Positions 16,151 to 24,959 of a stretch of DNA of 64,000 nt are shown piece by piece. Numbering within the stretch: position 1 is the stretch's first letter; the number at the start of each line of letters is the position of its first letter. Position numbers and translations under genes: made by a program. The stretch covers positions 111,312 to 175,311 of the forward strand of contig JBMORL010000020.1 of NCBI GenBank assembly GCA_049322335.1, in the 5' to 3' direction. The notes under the pieces are model-generated. The model saw only the letters and a program-made list of their open reading frames with translations. It was not told the origin of the DNA and ran no database searches. This stretch comes from JBMORL01 sp049322335 (GTDB lineage: Bacteria > Bacteroidota > Bacteroidia > Flavobacteriales_D > UBA2798).

Positions 16151-18709
16151 ATGAAAAAGGTTTTTACAATTCTTCTTGCTGCTATTTCGATTAACGCAAT
16201 GGCAGACTGTCCGGGTCTGTCGGTCATCATTAATCCAACCCCGATTACCTGTTCAGGATCCTGCAACGGAGGTGCCTCCGCAGGTGTTTCGGGTGGAAGC
16301 GGAAACTATAATATCAATTATTATGATAACAGCTTTAACCTGTTGGGCAGCGGAGTCAGTATTAATAATTTATGTGCCGGAACCTATAATGTGGTAGTGG
16401 AAGATATTACTGCTTCCTGTTTTGATACCACCCAGTTTATTCTTAACAATCCTCCTCCGCTTACTGCAGTTCCTTCTTCTGTAAATACTACCTGTAACGG
16501 TGGATGCGATGGATCGGCCATAATTAATGTAACAGGCGGAACGGCTCCCTATGCGTTTATGTGGACGGGGCCCAACGGATTTAGTTCCACTGCTCCCATG
16601 GTTAACGGGCTATGCGCAGGGACTTATATTTGTTATATAACGGATGCCAACGGATGTTCTACTGTGGTAACAACCGTTGTTTCTCAACCTTCTCCTGTTG
16701 TAGTTTCTGTTACTTCCACTGCGGCCACCTGCGGATCGTGTGATGGAACGGCAACTGCCAGTGCAACAGGTGGTGCCGGTTCATACGTGTATAGCTGGTC
16801 AAACGGCCAAACAGGAAATCCTGCCGGTGCATTGTGTGCGGGAAATTATTCAGTAACGGTAGTTGATGCCAATGGATGTAGCGGAACCGGATATGTAAAT
16901 GTGAGTAGCAGTGGTATGGCCGCTTCCGCTACTAATGTAGTGATGACTACCTGTAATCAGTGCAACGGAAGCGCAGATATTGTGGTAACAGGAGGCACTT
17001 CTCCCTATACTTACCTGCTGGACAGCGTTCAAACCTCTGACGGTATTTATACCAATCTTTGTCCGGGGGTGCATATTGCCACTGTAACTGACAGCGCAGG
17101 ATGTACAACTTATTACACGTTAACAATCGGAAGTACTCAAACAGGAAGTTTAACCTCTACTTCTTCCGTAATTAATGAAACCGGTTTTAATCTGAATGAT
17201 GGTTCGATTGATCTTACGGTAAGTGGCGGAACCGGACCCTACACTTATCAATGGAATAATGGCGCTACTACAGAAGATATTTATTCTCTTGCCGGTGGAT
17301 TATACAGCGTATGGGTCACTGATCAAAACGGTGATTGCAATTATTTCCAGGTAACAGTGAACACTACTCAAAGTTTCGGAGTGATTACGGGAATTCTTTA
17401 TGCCGATAATAATCAGAATTGTGTTTTTGATACCGGTGATACCCTCTTATCGGGACAATGGGTACATGCCAATGGGTTTTGGGGCTACACCAATGCATCA
17501 GGACAATACTCCATCACTGTTCCTGCCGGAAACTACATTGTTCAGCCTGCCCAGGTTTCGCAGGTTACTTCCGGTTGTCCTTCTTCCCAAAGTGTAACCG
17601 TAACTAACGGAGGTACCGTTAATGCAGATTTTTCAATAAACATTATTCCCTTTTACAATGTTTGCACGTATGCTTACAGCCTGGGGATTGTTCCCGGTTT
17701 TGCAGGAAATTATTACATCTATATTCAAAATACCGGAAATATGACTGCTTCCGGAGATTTATGTTTTATTCTTCCTGCCGATCTTAACTATACAGGAAGT
17801 TCTCCGGCAGGAGCAACTGTAAATGGTGATACCATTTGCTGGACCTATACCAATCTTGCTGTGGGAGCATATATGTGGTTTAACGTTTCTTTTCTCACTC
17901 CCGCTTCACTTCCCTTAGGAACCAACGAAACTGCCTGCTTCAGTACTACTATCACTAATGGATCACCTTCCAATCCTTCCTGCGGACAAGGTTGTTATTC
18001 ACGTTTGGTGACCGGTTCATTTGATCCCAATGACAAATCGGTTTCTCCTGCGGGTGAAGGGCCCGCAGGTGATATTGGTCTTACCGAAGATGAACTGGTA
18101 TACCTTGTACAGTTTCAGAATACGGGAACAGGCCCCGCGGTAAATATTACCATTACGGATACCCTCAGTCCGTTATTGGATCTTACCACGTTCGAAATGC
18201 TGAATGCAAGTCATAATTACAGCGTGGATTTCTTCAACGGAAATATTATACGCTGGAAATTTAATAACATCAATCTTCCCGACAGCGGAAGCAACGAACC
18301 GGCCAGCCATGGCTTTGTGCAATTCAGAATTCGTACGCTGAATGCCCCGCAAGCCGGGCAAGTGGTGAACAACAGCGCCAATATTTATTTCGATTTCAAT
18401 GCACCGGTGATTACGAATACTACGGTTAACACTTATGTGATCCCGGGCGGAATCAGCGAACTGAACGGAATTTCCATGCTGAGTGTTTTCCCGAATCCTT
18501 CTTCCTCACTGATCACTATCCGCATCAATGATAATAGCGGAAATATTCCGGCAAACATTCATGATGTGGCGGGAAGAAAAGTGCGCACCCTTTGGACGCA
18601 GGGAGGCACTGCTACCACCGATGTATCAGCACTTGATACGGGTATGTATTTCATCAGTGTAACCATCAATGGAAAACTATATACGCAGCCGGTAATCATC
18701 AGCCGCTGA
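16151..18709 (+). CDS. SprB-repeat surface protein with T9SS type A sorting domain
   Basis: 852 residues. Signal peptide KKVFTILLAAISINAMA. About five SprB-like repeats of roughly 75-80 residues (about 18-410) each show C.G.CdG.a...v.GG..PY.y.W...G........L..G.Y.v.v.D..GC. A Gly/Asp-rich Cna-B/carbohydrate-binding-like module follows (GILYADNNQNCVFDTGDT). A DUF7619-type domain (about 620-765) carries FDPNDKSVSPAGEG, QFQNTGTGPA and ANIYFDFNAPVITNT. The C-terminal type A sorting signal starts at LSVFPNPSSS and ends GMYFISVTINGKLYTQPVIIS. Known role of the class: secreted through the outer membrane by T9SS and attached to the surface, where SprB proteins act in gliding or adhesion. The specific function is not known. 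Confidence 0.9.
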   Translation: MKKVFTILLAAISINAMADCPGLSVIINPTPITCSGSCNGGASAGVSGGSGNYNINYYDNSFNLLGSGVSINNLCAGTYNVVVEDITASCFDTTQFILNNPPPLTAVPSSVNTTCNGGCDGSAIINVTGGTAPYAFMWTGPNGFSSTAPMVNGLCAGTYICYITDANGCSTVVTTVVSQPSPVVVSVTSTAATCGSCDGTATASATGGAGSYVYSWSNGQTGNPAGALCAGNYSVTVVDANGCSGTGYVNVSSSGMAASATNVVMTTCNQCNGSADIVVTGGTSPYTYLLDSVQTSDGIYTNLCPGVHIATVTDSAGCTTYYTLTIGSTQTGSLTSTSSVINETGFNLNDGSIDLTVSGGTGPYTYQWNNGATTEDIYSLAGGLYSVWVTDQNGDCNYFQVTVNTTQSFGVITGILYADNNQNCVFDTGDTLLSGQWVHANGFWGYTNASGQYSITVPAGNYIVQPAQVSQVTSGCPSSQSVTVTNGGTVNADFSINIIPFYNVCTYAYSLGIVPGFAGNYYIYIQNTGNMTASGDLCFILPADLNYTGSSPAGATVNGDTICWTYTNLAVGAYMWFNVSFLTPASLPLGTNETACFSTTITNGSPSNPSCGQGCYSRLVTGSFDPNDKSVSPAGEGPAGDIGLTEDELVYLVQFQNTGTGPAVNITITDTLSPLLDLTTFEMLNASHNYSVDFFNGNIIRWKFNNINLPDSGSNEPASHGFVQFRIRTLNAPQAGQVVNNSANIYFDFNAPVITNTTVNTYVIPGGISELNGISMLSVFPNPSSSLITIRINDNSGNIPANIHDVAGRKVRTLWTQGGTATTDVSALDTGMYFISVTINGKLYTQPVIISR

Positions 18710-18741
18710 TAGTTTTTAACATCACAGTATTAAAGAATCGT

Positions 18742-18773
18742 AAAGGGATGCCACAGGTATCCCTTTCGTTTTT
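18742..18773 (+). terminator. Rho-independent terminator after the SprB-repeat gene
   Basis: Stem AAAGGGAT / TATCCCTTT with loop gccacagg, followed by cgttttt. It separates the surface-protein gene from ftsX, which starts at 18788. Confidence 0.75.
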
Positions 18774-18787
18774 GATAATTTTACCCC

Positions 18788-19669
18788 ATGAGTAAAATGC
18801 AGCGATATATCCGCAGAAGCGAACGCACCTCCTATCTCTCTACTGTAATTGGTATTTCACTGGTGCTTTTTATGCTGGGCATTGTGGGCTGGCTGATTCT
18901 AACTTCGAAAAAAGTGACACAAATTGTAAAGGAAAGCATACAGGTAGATGTGTTTTTTAAGGAGGGAACCCGCGAAGCCGATATGCTGCAACTGGAAAAA
19001 ACGCTTTCTGCAGAACATTATGTAAAATCAGCGCGCTATGTTTCCAAGCAGGAAGCGCTGGAGATTGCGGAAAAACAACTGGGCGATGACAGTATTACAG
19101 AACCGATAGATTATTATAACCCGATCCTGGCCTCCATCGAAGTTTTTATAAAAGAAGACTATGCTGCCCTGGACAGTGTAACCAAAATTGAAGCGAACCT
19201 GCTGGCAAAATACAATACCATTGAACAGGTGTATTACGATCGCTCCATGTTTTCCACTATTAATGACGGAGCGCGTTCTTTTGCCTGGATTATTCTTGCA
19301 CTGGCGGCTTTGTTGTTGTTTGTGGCCGTTGCATTGATCAACAATACCATCCGGCTGGCTGTATTTTCCAAACGTTTTCTTATCCGCAGTATGCAGCTGG
19401 TGGGAGCTACCGAACGCTTTATCCGCTGGCCGTTTATGTTAAGGGCTTTTTTCCAGGGAATTATTGCCGCATTGATTGCCTTAGCCCTGTTGCTTAGCGC
19501 CATGAACCTGGCTATTAACTGGATACCCGGACTGAAAGAGGTGCAGGATATACGTATGATCTTAACACTTTTTAGCGGAATTGCCGCATTGGGCGTTTTA
19601 ATATCATGGATTTCTACTTACTTTGCACTGCGTAAATATTTACGGATACACTCAGATTATTTATACTGA
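18788..19669 (+). CDS. ftsX: Cell division protein FtsX
   Basis: 293 residues. Short cytoplasmic N-terminus, first transmembrane helix (VIGISLVLFMLGIVGWLIL, about 19-38), periplasmic domain (about 45-165), then three C-terminal helices (FAWIILALAALLLFVAVALI; ALIALALLLSAMNLAI; ILTLFSGIAALGVLISWIS). This is the FtsX topology. FtsX forms an ABC-type complex with FtsE at the septum and activates peptidoglycan hydrolysis; ftsE is not adjacent, as is usual in Bacteroidota. It is followed after 2 bp by the DUF3098 gene and then uppP, a syntenic group linking division and cell-wall lipid recycling. Confidence 0.93.
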   Translation: MSKMQRYIRRSERTSYLSTVIGISLVLFMLGIVGWLILTSKKVTQIVKESIQVDVFFKEGTREADMLQLEKTLSAEHYVKSARYVSKQEALEIAEKQLGDDSITEPIDYYNPILASIEVFIKEDYAALDSVTKIEANLLAKYNTIEQVYYDRSMFSTINDGARSFAWIILALAALLLFVAVALINNTIRLAVFSKRFLIRSMQLVGATERFIRWPFMLRAFFQGIIAALIALALLLSAMNLAINWIPGLKEVQDIRMILTLFSGIAALGVLISWISTYFALRKYLRIHSDYLY

Positions 19670-19671
19670 CC

Positions 19672-19932
19672 ATGAGCAAGCAGGCAAAAGAAAAGTCAAC
19701 GGAAAAAGGATTCTTTTTCGGTAAAGAAAACTACAAACTTCTTATTATCGGGGTTGTGCTGGTTATTCTCGGTTTTATCCTGATGCTGGGCGGAGGTTCT
19801 GAAGATCCCACCCAGTTTAACCAGGAAGAGTTATTCAGTTTCCGCAGAATTACTCTCGCCCCTCTATTGGTGATAGCCGGCTACGGTGTGGTTACCTGGG
19901 CTATTCTTAAAAAACCTAAAAACGAAGCTTAA
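19672..19932 (+). CDS. DUF3098 family small membrane protein
   Basis: 86 residues with two predicted transmembrane helices (LLIIGVVLVILGFILMLGG and LAPLLVIAGYGVVTWAIL). The stretch between them, GGSEDPTQFNQEELFSFRRIT, is characteristic of DUF3098 proteins encoded between ftsX and uppP in Bacteroidota. Function is not established; the fixed position suggests a part in division or envelope synthesis. It is 2 bp from ftsX and 5 bp from uppP, clearly one operon. Confidence 0.9.
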   Translation: MSKQAKEKSTEKGFFFGKENYKLLIIGVVLVILGFILMLGGGSEDPTQFNQEELFSFRRITLAPLLVIAGYGVVTWAILKKPKNEA

Positions 19933-19937
19933 TACGC

Positions 19938-20732
19938 ATGGAGTTTCTTCATGCCGTTATCCTTGCCATTGTAGAAGGACTTACTGAATTTCTTCCCGTG
20001 TCTTCAACGGGACACATGATCATTGCCGAAAGTTTTATGGGAATGACCAGCACCGGTTTCACCAAAGCTTTTATCGTAAACATACAATTTGGCGCCATTC
20101 TTTCGGTTTTGGTTTTATACTGGAAACGTTTTTTCCAGTCGATCGATATTTATGTCAAACTTTTTGTTGCTTTTTTACCGGCTGCCGTTATCGGTTTTCT
20201 TGCCGGTGACCTGATTGATTCAATGCTGGAAAATATAACGGTTGTCGCCTTATCGTTGTTTGCCGGTGGAATTATTTTCCTGTTTATTGATAAATGGACC
20301 GAAGGCAGGGAAGAAGAAAAAAAATCCAACACTTCGCAAATTTCGTATCTGCAGGCGCTGGTTATCGGATTGTTTCAATGTGTTGCCATGGTGCCGGGAG
20401 TATCACGCTCTGCCGCTACCATCATTGGAGGAATGTTCCAGGGATTGAATCGCAAAGCAGCAGCCGAGTTTTCTTTTTTACTGGCTGTGCCTACCATGTT
20501 TGCCGCTTCTGCCTACAAATTGCTGAAAGATGCAGAACATTTTACCAGTGAAAACATGTCGGTGTTGCTGGTGGGAAATCTTGTGGCTTTTGTGGTAGCT
20601 ATACTTGCCATAAAACTATTTATTGCTTTTCTAACGAAGTACGGATTTAAGCCATTTGGATATTACCGGATTGCTTTGGGCGGATTGCTGCTGGCATTGA
20701 TGTGGATGGGATATGAGATGGAGGTGGTTTGA
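19938..20732 (+). CDS. uppP: Undecaprenyl-diphosphatase (UppP/BacA)
   Basis: 264 residues, the usual BacA length, almost entirely transmembrane. It removes a phosphate from undecaprenyl diphosphate at the cytoplasmic membrane, recycling the lipid carrier of peptidoglycan synthesis; overexpression gives bacitracin resistance in the family. Signature motifs are VEGLTEFLPVSSTGHMI (residues of about 12-28, catalytic Glu and Ser region) and PGVSRSAATIIGG (about 152-164, conserved Arg). It ends a tight ftsX-DUF3098-uppP run. Its TGA lies in the first bases of a heptamer tandem repeat (20731-20790). Confidence 0.96.
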   Translation: MEFLHAVILAIVEGLTEFLPVSSTGHMIIAESFMGMTSTGFTKAFIVNIQFGAILSVLVLYWKRFFQSIDIYVKLFVAFLPAAVIGFLAGDLIDSMLENITVVALSLFAGGIIFLFIDKWTEGREEEKKSNTSQISYLQALVIGLFQCVAMVPGVSRSAATIIGGMFQGLNRKAAAEFSFLLAVPTMFAASAYKLLKDAEHFTSENMSVLLVGNLVAFVVAILAIKLFIAFLTKYGFKPFGYYRIALGGLLLALMWMGYEMEVV

Positions 20733-20790
20733 GTGATGAGTGATGAGTGATGAGTGATGAGTGATGAGTGATGAGTGATGAGTGATGAGT
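20731..20790 (+). repeat. Heptamer tandem repeat (tgatgag) overlapping the uppP stop
   Basis: About eight and a half uninterrupted copies of the 7-bp unit. The uppP stop codon is formed where the gene meets the repeat. About 85 bp further on (20869-20886) is cactcaccattcatcact, roughly complementary to it, so the region could fold back. Confidence 0.95.
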
Positions 20791-20891
20791 TTAAGGGTGA
20801 CGAAAACATAAGAGAGTTATTGTTCCATTTTGGATTTTTTTAACCAATTTAAATAGTTAAACTATTTTTCACTCACCATTCATCACTATAA

Positions 20892-21629
20892 ATGGATATC
20901 GATTTTGAAAATGGCATGATACTTCCCGTAGACAAACCCTACGAATGGACTTCTTTTGACGTGATCCGTAAGATGAAATATGCTATTGCCCATTCTTCGG
21001 GAATCAAAAAATTCAAGATCGGGCATGCGGGAACACTGGATCCCCTGGCCACCGGGCTGCTGATTGTTTGTCTCGGAAAAGCCACCAAAAAAATTTCTGA
21101 AATACAAAATGGCATTAAGGAATATACCGGTGAATTTTTTCTGGGCGCCACTACTCCATCGTATGATATGGAGACAGAAGTAAACGAGACATTTTCCACG
21201 GCACATATTTCTCCCGAAAAAATTCTTTCCACTGCAAAAACCATGACTGGTTTACAAATGCAAACGGCTCCTGTTTATTCTGCCAAATCGGTTGACGGAA
21301 AAAAATTATATGAACTCGCCCGCAAAAACAAAACGGCCGACATCAAACAACATGAAATAGAAATTTTAAATTTCGAGATTTTGAAAATTAATTTGCCGCT
21401 GGTGGAATTCAGGATTACCTGCAGCAAAGGAACCTACATCCGTTCCATCGCCCATGACTTTGGAAAAAAACTGGATTCAGGAGCTTATCTTCATTCCCTG
21501 CGCAGAACAAAAAGCGGTGATTTTTCTGTTGAAAATGCAAAAACACTTTCGCAATGGATAAAAGAAATTTCGGGAGAAGATTTGGATGAAAGCTCAAAAA
21601 GAAAATTTCACCGGGATGGGAGGAAGTAG
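20892..21629 (+). CDS. truB: tRNA pseudouridine(55) synthase
   Basis: 245 residues, slightly shorter than E. coli TruB because it lacks the full C-terminal PUA region. It isomerises U55 in the T-loop of tRNAs. The catalytic Asp lies in GHAGTLDPLATGLL (about residues 38-51). Other TruB motifs are KEYTGEFFLGATTPSYDMETE, the segment QTAPVYSAKSVDGKKLYELAR, and CSKGTYIRSIAHDFG. It follows uppP after 159 bp, which is mostly repeat DNA, so it may have been separated from the operon by repeat expansion. Its TAG stop begins another repeat (tagtcaatagtcatgag). Confidence 0.96.
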   Translation: MDIDFENGMILPVDKPYEWTSFDVIRKMKYAIAHSSGIKKFKIGHAGTLDPLATGLLIVCLGKATKKISEIQNGIKEYTGEFFLGATTPSYDMETEVNETFSTAHISPEKILSTAKTMTGLQMQTAPVYSAKSVDGKKLYELARKNKTADIKQHEIEILNFEILKINLPLVEFRITCSKGTYIRSIAHDFGKKLDSGAYLHSLRRTKSGDFSVENAKTLSQWIKEISGEDLDESSKRKFHRDGRK

Positions 21630-21649
21630 TCAATAGTCATGAGTCAGTG

Positions 21650-21696
21650 GTCATTGGTCATTGGTTTGTTTACACCCCTCACCAATGACCAATGAC
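21650..21696. terminator. Bidirectional hairpin between truB and the coiled-coil gene
   Basis: A perfect 16-bp inverted repeat (gtcattggtcattggt, 21650-21665, and its complement 21681-21696) around a 15-nt loop. A weak T/A tract follows in each direction (taaaaatt to the right). It lies between convergent genes. The arms consist of the tcattgg word repeated. Confidence 0.65.
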
Positions 21697-21702
21697 TAAA
21701 AA

Positions 21703-22668
21703 TTACTTCAAAGTAAACGTAGTCTTTCCAATCTTTGCTTTCTCGCAAAATAATTCAACGTTATATACTCCTTTGGGAAGCTCGATGTCTTTTACTTCGG
21801 CATACATACAGAGATCCATCTGCGCATTCTGATAATCGATTTCGCGCAATAAGCTGAACTGGCTTTCTCCGCCCGCCCATTTAAAGCGTGCATTGGGATC
21901 AGGAGCCAATACCGTTCCGTCAGGCATCATCACCACCATATACACTCCTTTGGTTCCTGCTTTGGCAATGGGATTTTCAAGAATAGAACAACATGCCTTT
22001 ATCATATCCGCTCTTCCTGCTCTTGTGGTAGCCACCTGGTTTCCGTTTCCTCTTACGTGAATAGCTCCTGCCGTTAGATTGGACGTTTGCAATACCGAAC
22101 CTTTTTCCACTTTTGCGTTAAGGTCTTTATTTTTATTTTTTACATCTTCGTTTTCAGCAGTTACTTCATTAATTTTATTGTCTTTCACTTTTATCTCCGC
22201 ACGCAATTCCTGGTTGGCGGTGTTCAGCGAATCGATGGTATGCACATACCCGACCATGATCCTGCGAAGGGTTTCTGCTTCTTTATTCAGCTTGTAAATC
22301 ACATAAGCGTTGCCTTTATTTTTTTCAGCTTCCACTTTCAGCGAATCGATAACGTGAATCTGGCGTGCAATACTATCCTGTAAACCGACATTGGAAGTTT
22401 CCAGTCCTTCAAATTCTTCCAGCAGTATTTCGAGATTAGCTTTCAGGTCGGCACCCATTTCATCCAGTTTTCCGCTGCTTTTTAAAAGTTCGTTCAGCCC
22501 TTCAATATCTTTTTCCATCTGCGCGGTATTGGTGGCACAGGTCTCCAGGTCTTTTTTATACCCATCCATTTTAAAATACATGAAACCTGTTCCTGCCATC
22601 AGCAACAAAATGATAATGATATAAAACACATCGCGCGATTTTCCTGATTTTTTACCGGAATCTTCCAT
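21703..22668 (-). CDS. Membrane-anchored coiled-coil protein, uncharacterised
   Basis: 321 residues, not assigned to a named family. Short basic N-terminus, one transmembrane helix (VFYIIIILLLMAGTGFMYF, about 14-32), then a long heptad-rich coiled coil (about 36-190; LEEFEGLETSN, LNTANQELRAEIKVKDNKINEVTAEN). The C-terminal globular part (about 195-320) has beta-strand-like sequence (TAGAIHVRGNGNQVATTRAGRADMI; KGVYNVELFCEKAKIGKTTFTL). Such layouts are frequent Bacteroidota inner-membrane proteins with the coiled coil in the periplasm. It is divergent from comF and convergent with truB. Function unknown. Confidence 0.75.
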   Translation of the reverse strand: MEDSGKKSGKSRDVFYIIIILLLMAGTGFMYFKMDGYKKDLETCATNTAQMEKDIEGLNELLKSSGKLDEMGADLKANLEILLEEFEGLETSNVGLQDSIARQIHVIDSLKVEAEKNKGNAYVIYKLNKEAETLRRIMVGYVHTIDSLNTANQELRAEIKVKDNKINEVTAENEDVKNKNKDLNAKVEKGSVLQTSNLTAGAIHVRGNGNQVATTRAGRADMIKACCSILENPIAKAGTKGVYMVVMMPDGTVLAPDPNARFKWAGGESQFSLLREIDYQNAQMDLCMYAEVKDIELPKGVYNVELFCEKAKIGKTTFTLK

Positions 22669-22763
22669 GGTTATGAATTTTTTGCAAAGTTACCGATTTG
22701 TACGTGTAACCACGTAATTGGTTCATTTTTATTGAACATATCGTTGTTATACACTGGTGTTTT

Positions 22764-23465
22764 TTGTTATTTAGCGCCTGTATGAAGATGCTGGCTGACG
22801 CTTTTTCGCTGTTTTTTCCCAATAATTGTGCGGGATGCGGAGAACCTTTGTTAAAAAATGAAAAAACTATCTGCACCTTCTGCCTGGCCGACCTTCCCTA
22901 CACCGGTTTTCACCGTGAAAAAGGAAATGCCGTTGAAAAATTGTTCTGGGGGAAAGTACCCCTGGAAGCTGCCTTTGCCCTTTGTTTTTTCTCCAAATCC
23001 ACACGTGTTCAGCATTTACTGCACGAACTAAAATACAAAGGCAATCAACCCGTAGGCGAATTATTGGGAAAAGAACTGGGAAAACAAATAAAAGAAAACG
23101 AACGGTTTGGCGCTATTGATGCTGTAGTCCCTGTTCCGTTACATCCCAAAAAAGAAAAAAAGCGCGGCTATAACCAAAGTGCCGTGATCGCTGACGGCAT
23201 TTGCAGCATCCTGGAAAAGGAACCCATGAAACATATCGTGGTAAGAACCCGTGAAACAACCACGCAAACCCGGAAATCACGATTTGCACGATGGGAAAAT
23301 GTGGATTCTATTTTTACCGTTACCGATAAAAAACAACTGGAAGGAAAACATATTTTGATTGTGGATGATGTAGTAACCACCGGCTCCACGCTCGAATCGA
23401 TGATACAGGAAATTTTAAAAGTAAAAGGAACAAAAGTGAGTGTGGCTGCGATTGCGTGTGCTTAG
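22764..23465 (+). CDS. comF: ComF family phosphoribosyltransferase-like protein
   Basis: 233 residues. An N-terminal four-Cys zinc ribbon (CAGCGEPL...CTFC) is followed by a type I phosphoribosyltransferase fold with the PRPP-binding motif ILIVDDVVTTGSTLESM (about residues 193-209) and VVPVPLHPKKEKKRGYNQS, the family signature. ComF proteins are needed for DNA uptake in competent bacteria; the window also holds dprA, another transformation gene, but the two are not in an operon. The ATG at 22764 gives MLFSACMKMLADAFSLFFPNNCAGC; Met7 or Met9 may be the real start. It ends 2 bp before the convergent gene at 23468. Confidence 0.9.
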   Translation: MLFSACMKMLADAFSLFFPNNCAGCGEPLLKNEKTICTFCLADLPYTGFHREKGNAVEKLFWGKVPLEAAFALCFFSKSTRVQHLLHELKYKGNQPVGELLGKELGKQIKENERFGAIDAVVPVPLHPKKEKKRGYNQSAVIADGICSILEKEPMKHIVVRTRETTTQTRKSRFARWENVDSIFTVTDKKQLEGKHILIVDDVVTTGSTLESMIQEILKVKGTKVSVAAIACA

Positions 23466-23467
23466 AT

Positions 23468-23923
23468 TCACTTCCCCTTAAAATACCTCCTCGTCAGCAC
23501 TTTTTTCATTTCCCTGCGCAGAATAAGATCGGTGATGATATGGCTGAGCGATAATTGGGGAAATTTTTGCGAATGAAGTTTTATTTCTTTTTCGGCTACA
23601 TCAATGCGATATAATATGGAATGTAAAAGTGAAGTATTTTTCTCCAGCAGAAGAGCGATAACCGGTTCGGCCTGTGAAAATAATTCGGCATAAGGTGTTT
23701 TTCCTTTTCCCGTGAAGGTGATCTCAAATGAAAATTCAGAAAAATCCTTGATCAGCTGTGCAGCGGTTTCTTCAATCACTTCCCGGTGATCAAGATAGTT
23801 TTCGATGTTAATGTTTTGTGAAAAAAGGTCTGGCATCCCTTTATAAATTATTTTATTCTTGTAAGGTACAAATTTTTTCGGTAATCCCGGTTCTTCATTC
23901 AACCCCTGCGGGGTTGTAATCAA
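23468..23923 (-). CDS. Uncharacterised conserved-looking protein
   Basis: 151 residues with no recognised domain. It is soluble and mostly helical, with HREVIEETAAQLIKDFSEFSFEITFTG and a basic C-terminus (RREMKKVLTRRYFKGK). The first nine codons overlap a palindrome (aaccccTGCggggtt) and encode TTPQGLN, the kind of peptide obtained by reading through a dispersed repeat. The true start may therefore be Met30 at 23836, although the coding character of PKKFVPYKNKIIYKG suggests translation starts upstream of that. It is convergent with comF. Confidence 0.55.
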   Translation of the reverse strand: MITTPQGLNEEPGLPKKFVPYKNKIIYKGMPDLFSQNINIENYLDHREVIEETAAQLIKDFSEFSFEITFTGKGKTPYAELFSQAEPVIALLLEKNTSLLHSILYRIDVAEKEIKLHSQKFPQLSLSHIITDLILRREMKKVLTRRYFKGK

Positions 23924-23987
23924 GCCGGTGTTCTTTTCCCCGCGCGACTGCGCGGGGTTATTTATTTTGAACCACCTTCGGGGTTCA
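23901..23987. repeat. Three successive GC palindromes
   Basis: aacccc-tgc-ggggtt (23901-23915), ccccgcgc-gact-gcgcgggg (23938-23957) and tgaacc...ggttca (23968-23987) lie in the gap before the epimerase gene. They could terminate or insulate the divergent genes, or be dispersed palindromic repeats. Confidence 0.7.
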
Positions 23988-24038
23988 TGTTGCCGTTATT
24001 AGCAGACCATTTTTGTTCAATTATTGATACATTTGATC

Positions 24039-24959
24039 ATGTCAAAAGAAAAAATACTGATAACAGGCGGTTCGGGACTGGTGGGAACCCATCTAACGAA
24101 ATTATTACTGAATGAAGGTTATGAGGTGGTACATGTATCGCGTGTAAAAAATTCAAAATGCGGGGTAAAGGTTTTTGAATGGAATGTTTCAAAAAATTAT
24201 CTTGAAAAAGGTGCGCTGGAAAATGTACAGCACATTATTCACCTGGCGGGAGAACCGATAGTAGCAAAAAAATGGACAGAAGAACAAAAAGCAAAAATCA
24301 TAAAAAGCCGCTCAGCCACCCCCGCATTTTTGCTGAAAAAAATAAAAGAAGAGAATATTCCGCTCAAAACATTTGTTTCTGCTTCGGGTATTAACTATTA
24401 CGGAACCGAAACAAGCGAACATATTTTCACCGAAGCCGATCCTCCCGGAAAAGGATTTGTAAGTGACTGCACCGTGGAATGGGAAAATGCAGCTGATCTT
24501 TTTCAATCCGTTTGCCGTGTGGTAAAATTCCGCATCAGCATGGTGCTGGATAAAAATGAAGGCGCATTACCTCAACTGGCCTCTCCTGTGCAATTATGTT
24601 TTGGCGCTGCTTTGGGAAGCGGAAAACAATACGTGCCGTGGATTCACATTTATGATTTGTGTAACCTGTTTTTATTTGCGCTGAAAAATGAAAAAATAAA
24701 TGGCGCTTATAATGCGGTGGCTCCGGAACATGTAAACAACAAAACTTTTACCAAAACTCTCGCGCTTATTTTAAAAAAACCATTATGGCTTCCCAACATT
24801 CCTCAATTTATTTTAAAAATAATACTCGGAAACAGAAGTGAACTTGTACTGAAGGGCAGCCGCGCTTCGTGTGAAAAAATTATGAAAGAAGGATTTGAAT
24901 TCAGGTTTGGAGAATTGGAAAAAGCTTTGGGTAACTTATACAGCCACAGATTACACTGA
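24039..24959 (+). CDS. TIGR01777 family NAD(P)-binding epimerase/oxidoreductase (SDR39U1/YfcH-like)
   Basis: About 306 residues from MSKEKILITGG; an upstream in-frame ATG at 24024 adds five residues. The N-terminal Rossmann motif is GGSGLVGTHLT, with further family phrases HLAGEPIVAKKWTEEQKAKI, SASGINYYGTE, WENAA and IHIYDLCNLFLFAL. A C-terminal DUF1731-type segment contains YNAVAPEHVNNKTFT and LPNIPQFILKIILGNRSELVLKGSR. An atypical SDR; the substrate is unknown and a link to envelope or heme chemistry is only suggested for relatives. The last codons (SHRLH-stop) are encoded by the start of a dispersed repeat (agccacagattacactga), so the native C-terminus may have been changed. Confidence 0.9.
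   Translation: MSKEKILITGGSGLVGTHLTKLLLNEGYEVVHVSRVKNSKCGVKVFEWNVSKNYLEKGALENVQHIIHLAGEPIVAKKWTEEQKAKIIKSRSATPAFLLKKIKEENIPLKTFVSASGINYYGTETSEHIFTEADPPGKGFVSDCTVEWENAADLFQSVCRVVKFRISMVLDKNEGALPQLASPVQLCFGAALGSGKQYVPWIHIYDLCNLFLFALKNEKINGAYNAVAPEHVNNKTFTKTLALILKKPLWLPNIPQFILKIILGNRSELVLKGSRASCEKIMKEGFEFRFGELEKALGNLYSHRLH

Noticed and set aside
20150..20332. Antisense small proteins inside uppP and other genes
   Set aside because: Shadow frames of strongly coding regions with no independent support.
20731..20790. Protein-coding extension of uppP through the heptamer repeat
   Set aside because: The repeat itself makes the TGA stop; the reading frame ends after the family's usual C-terminal length.
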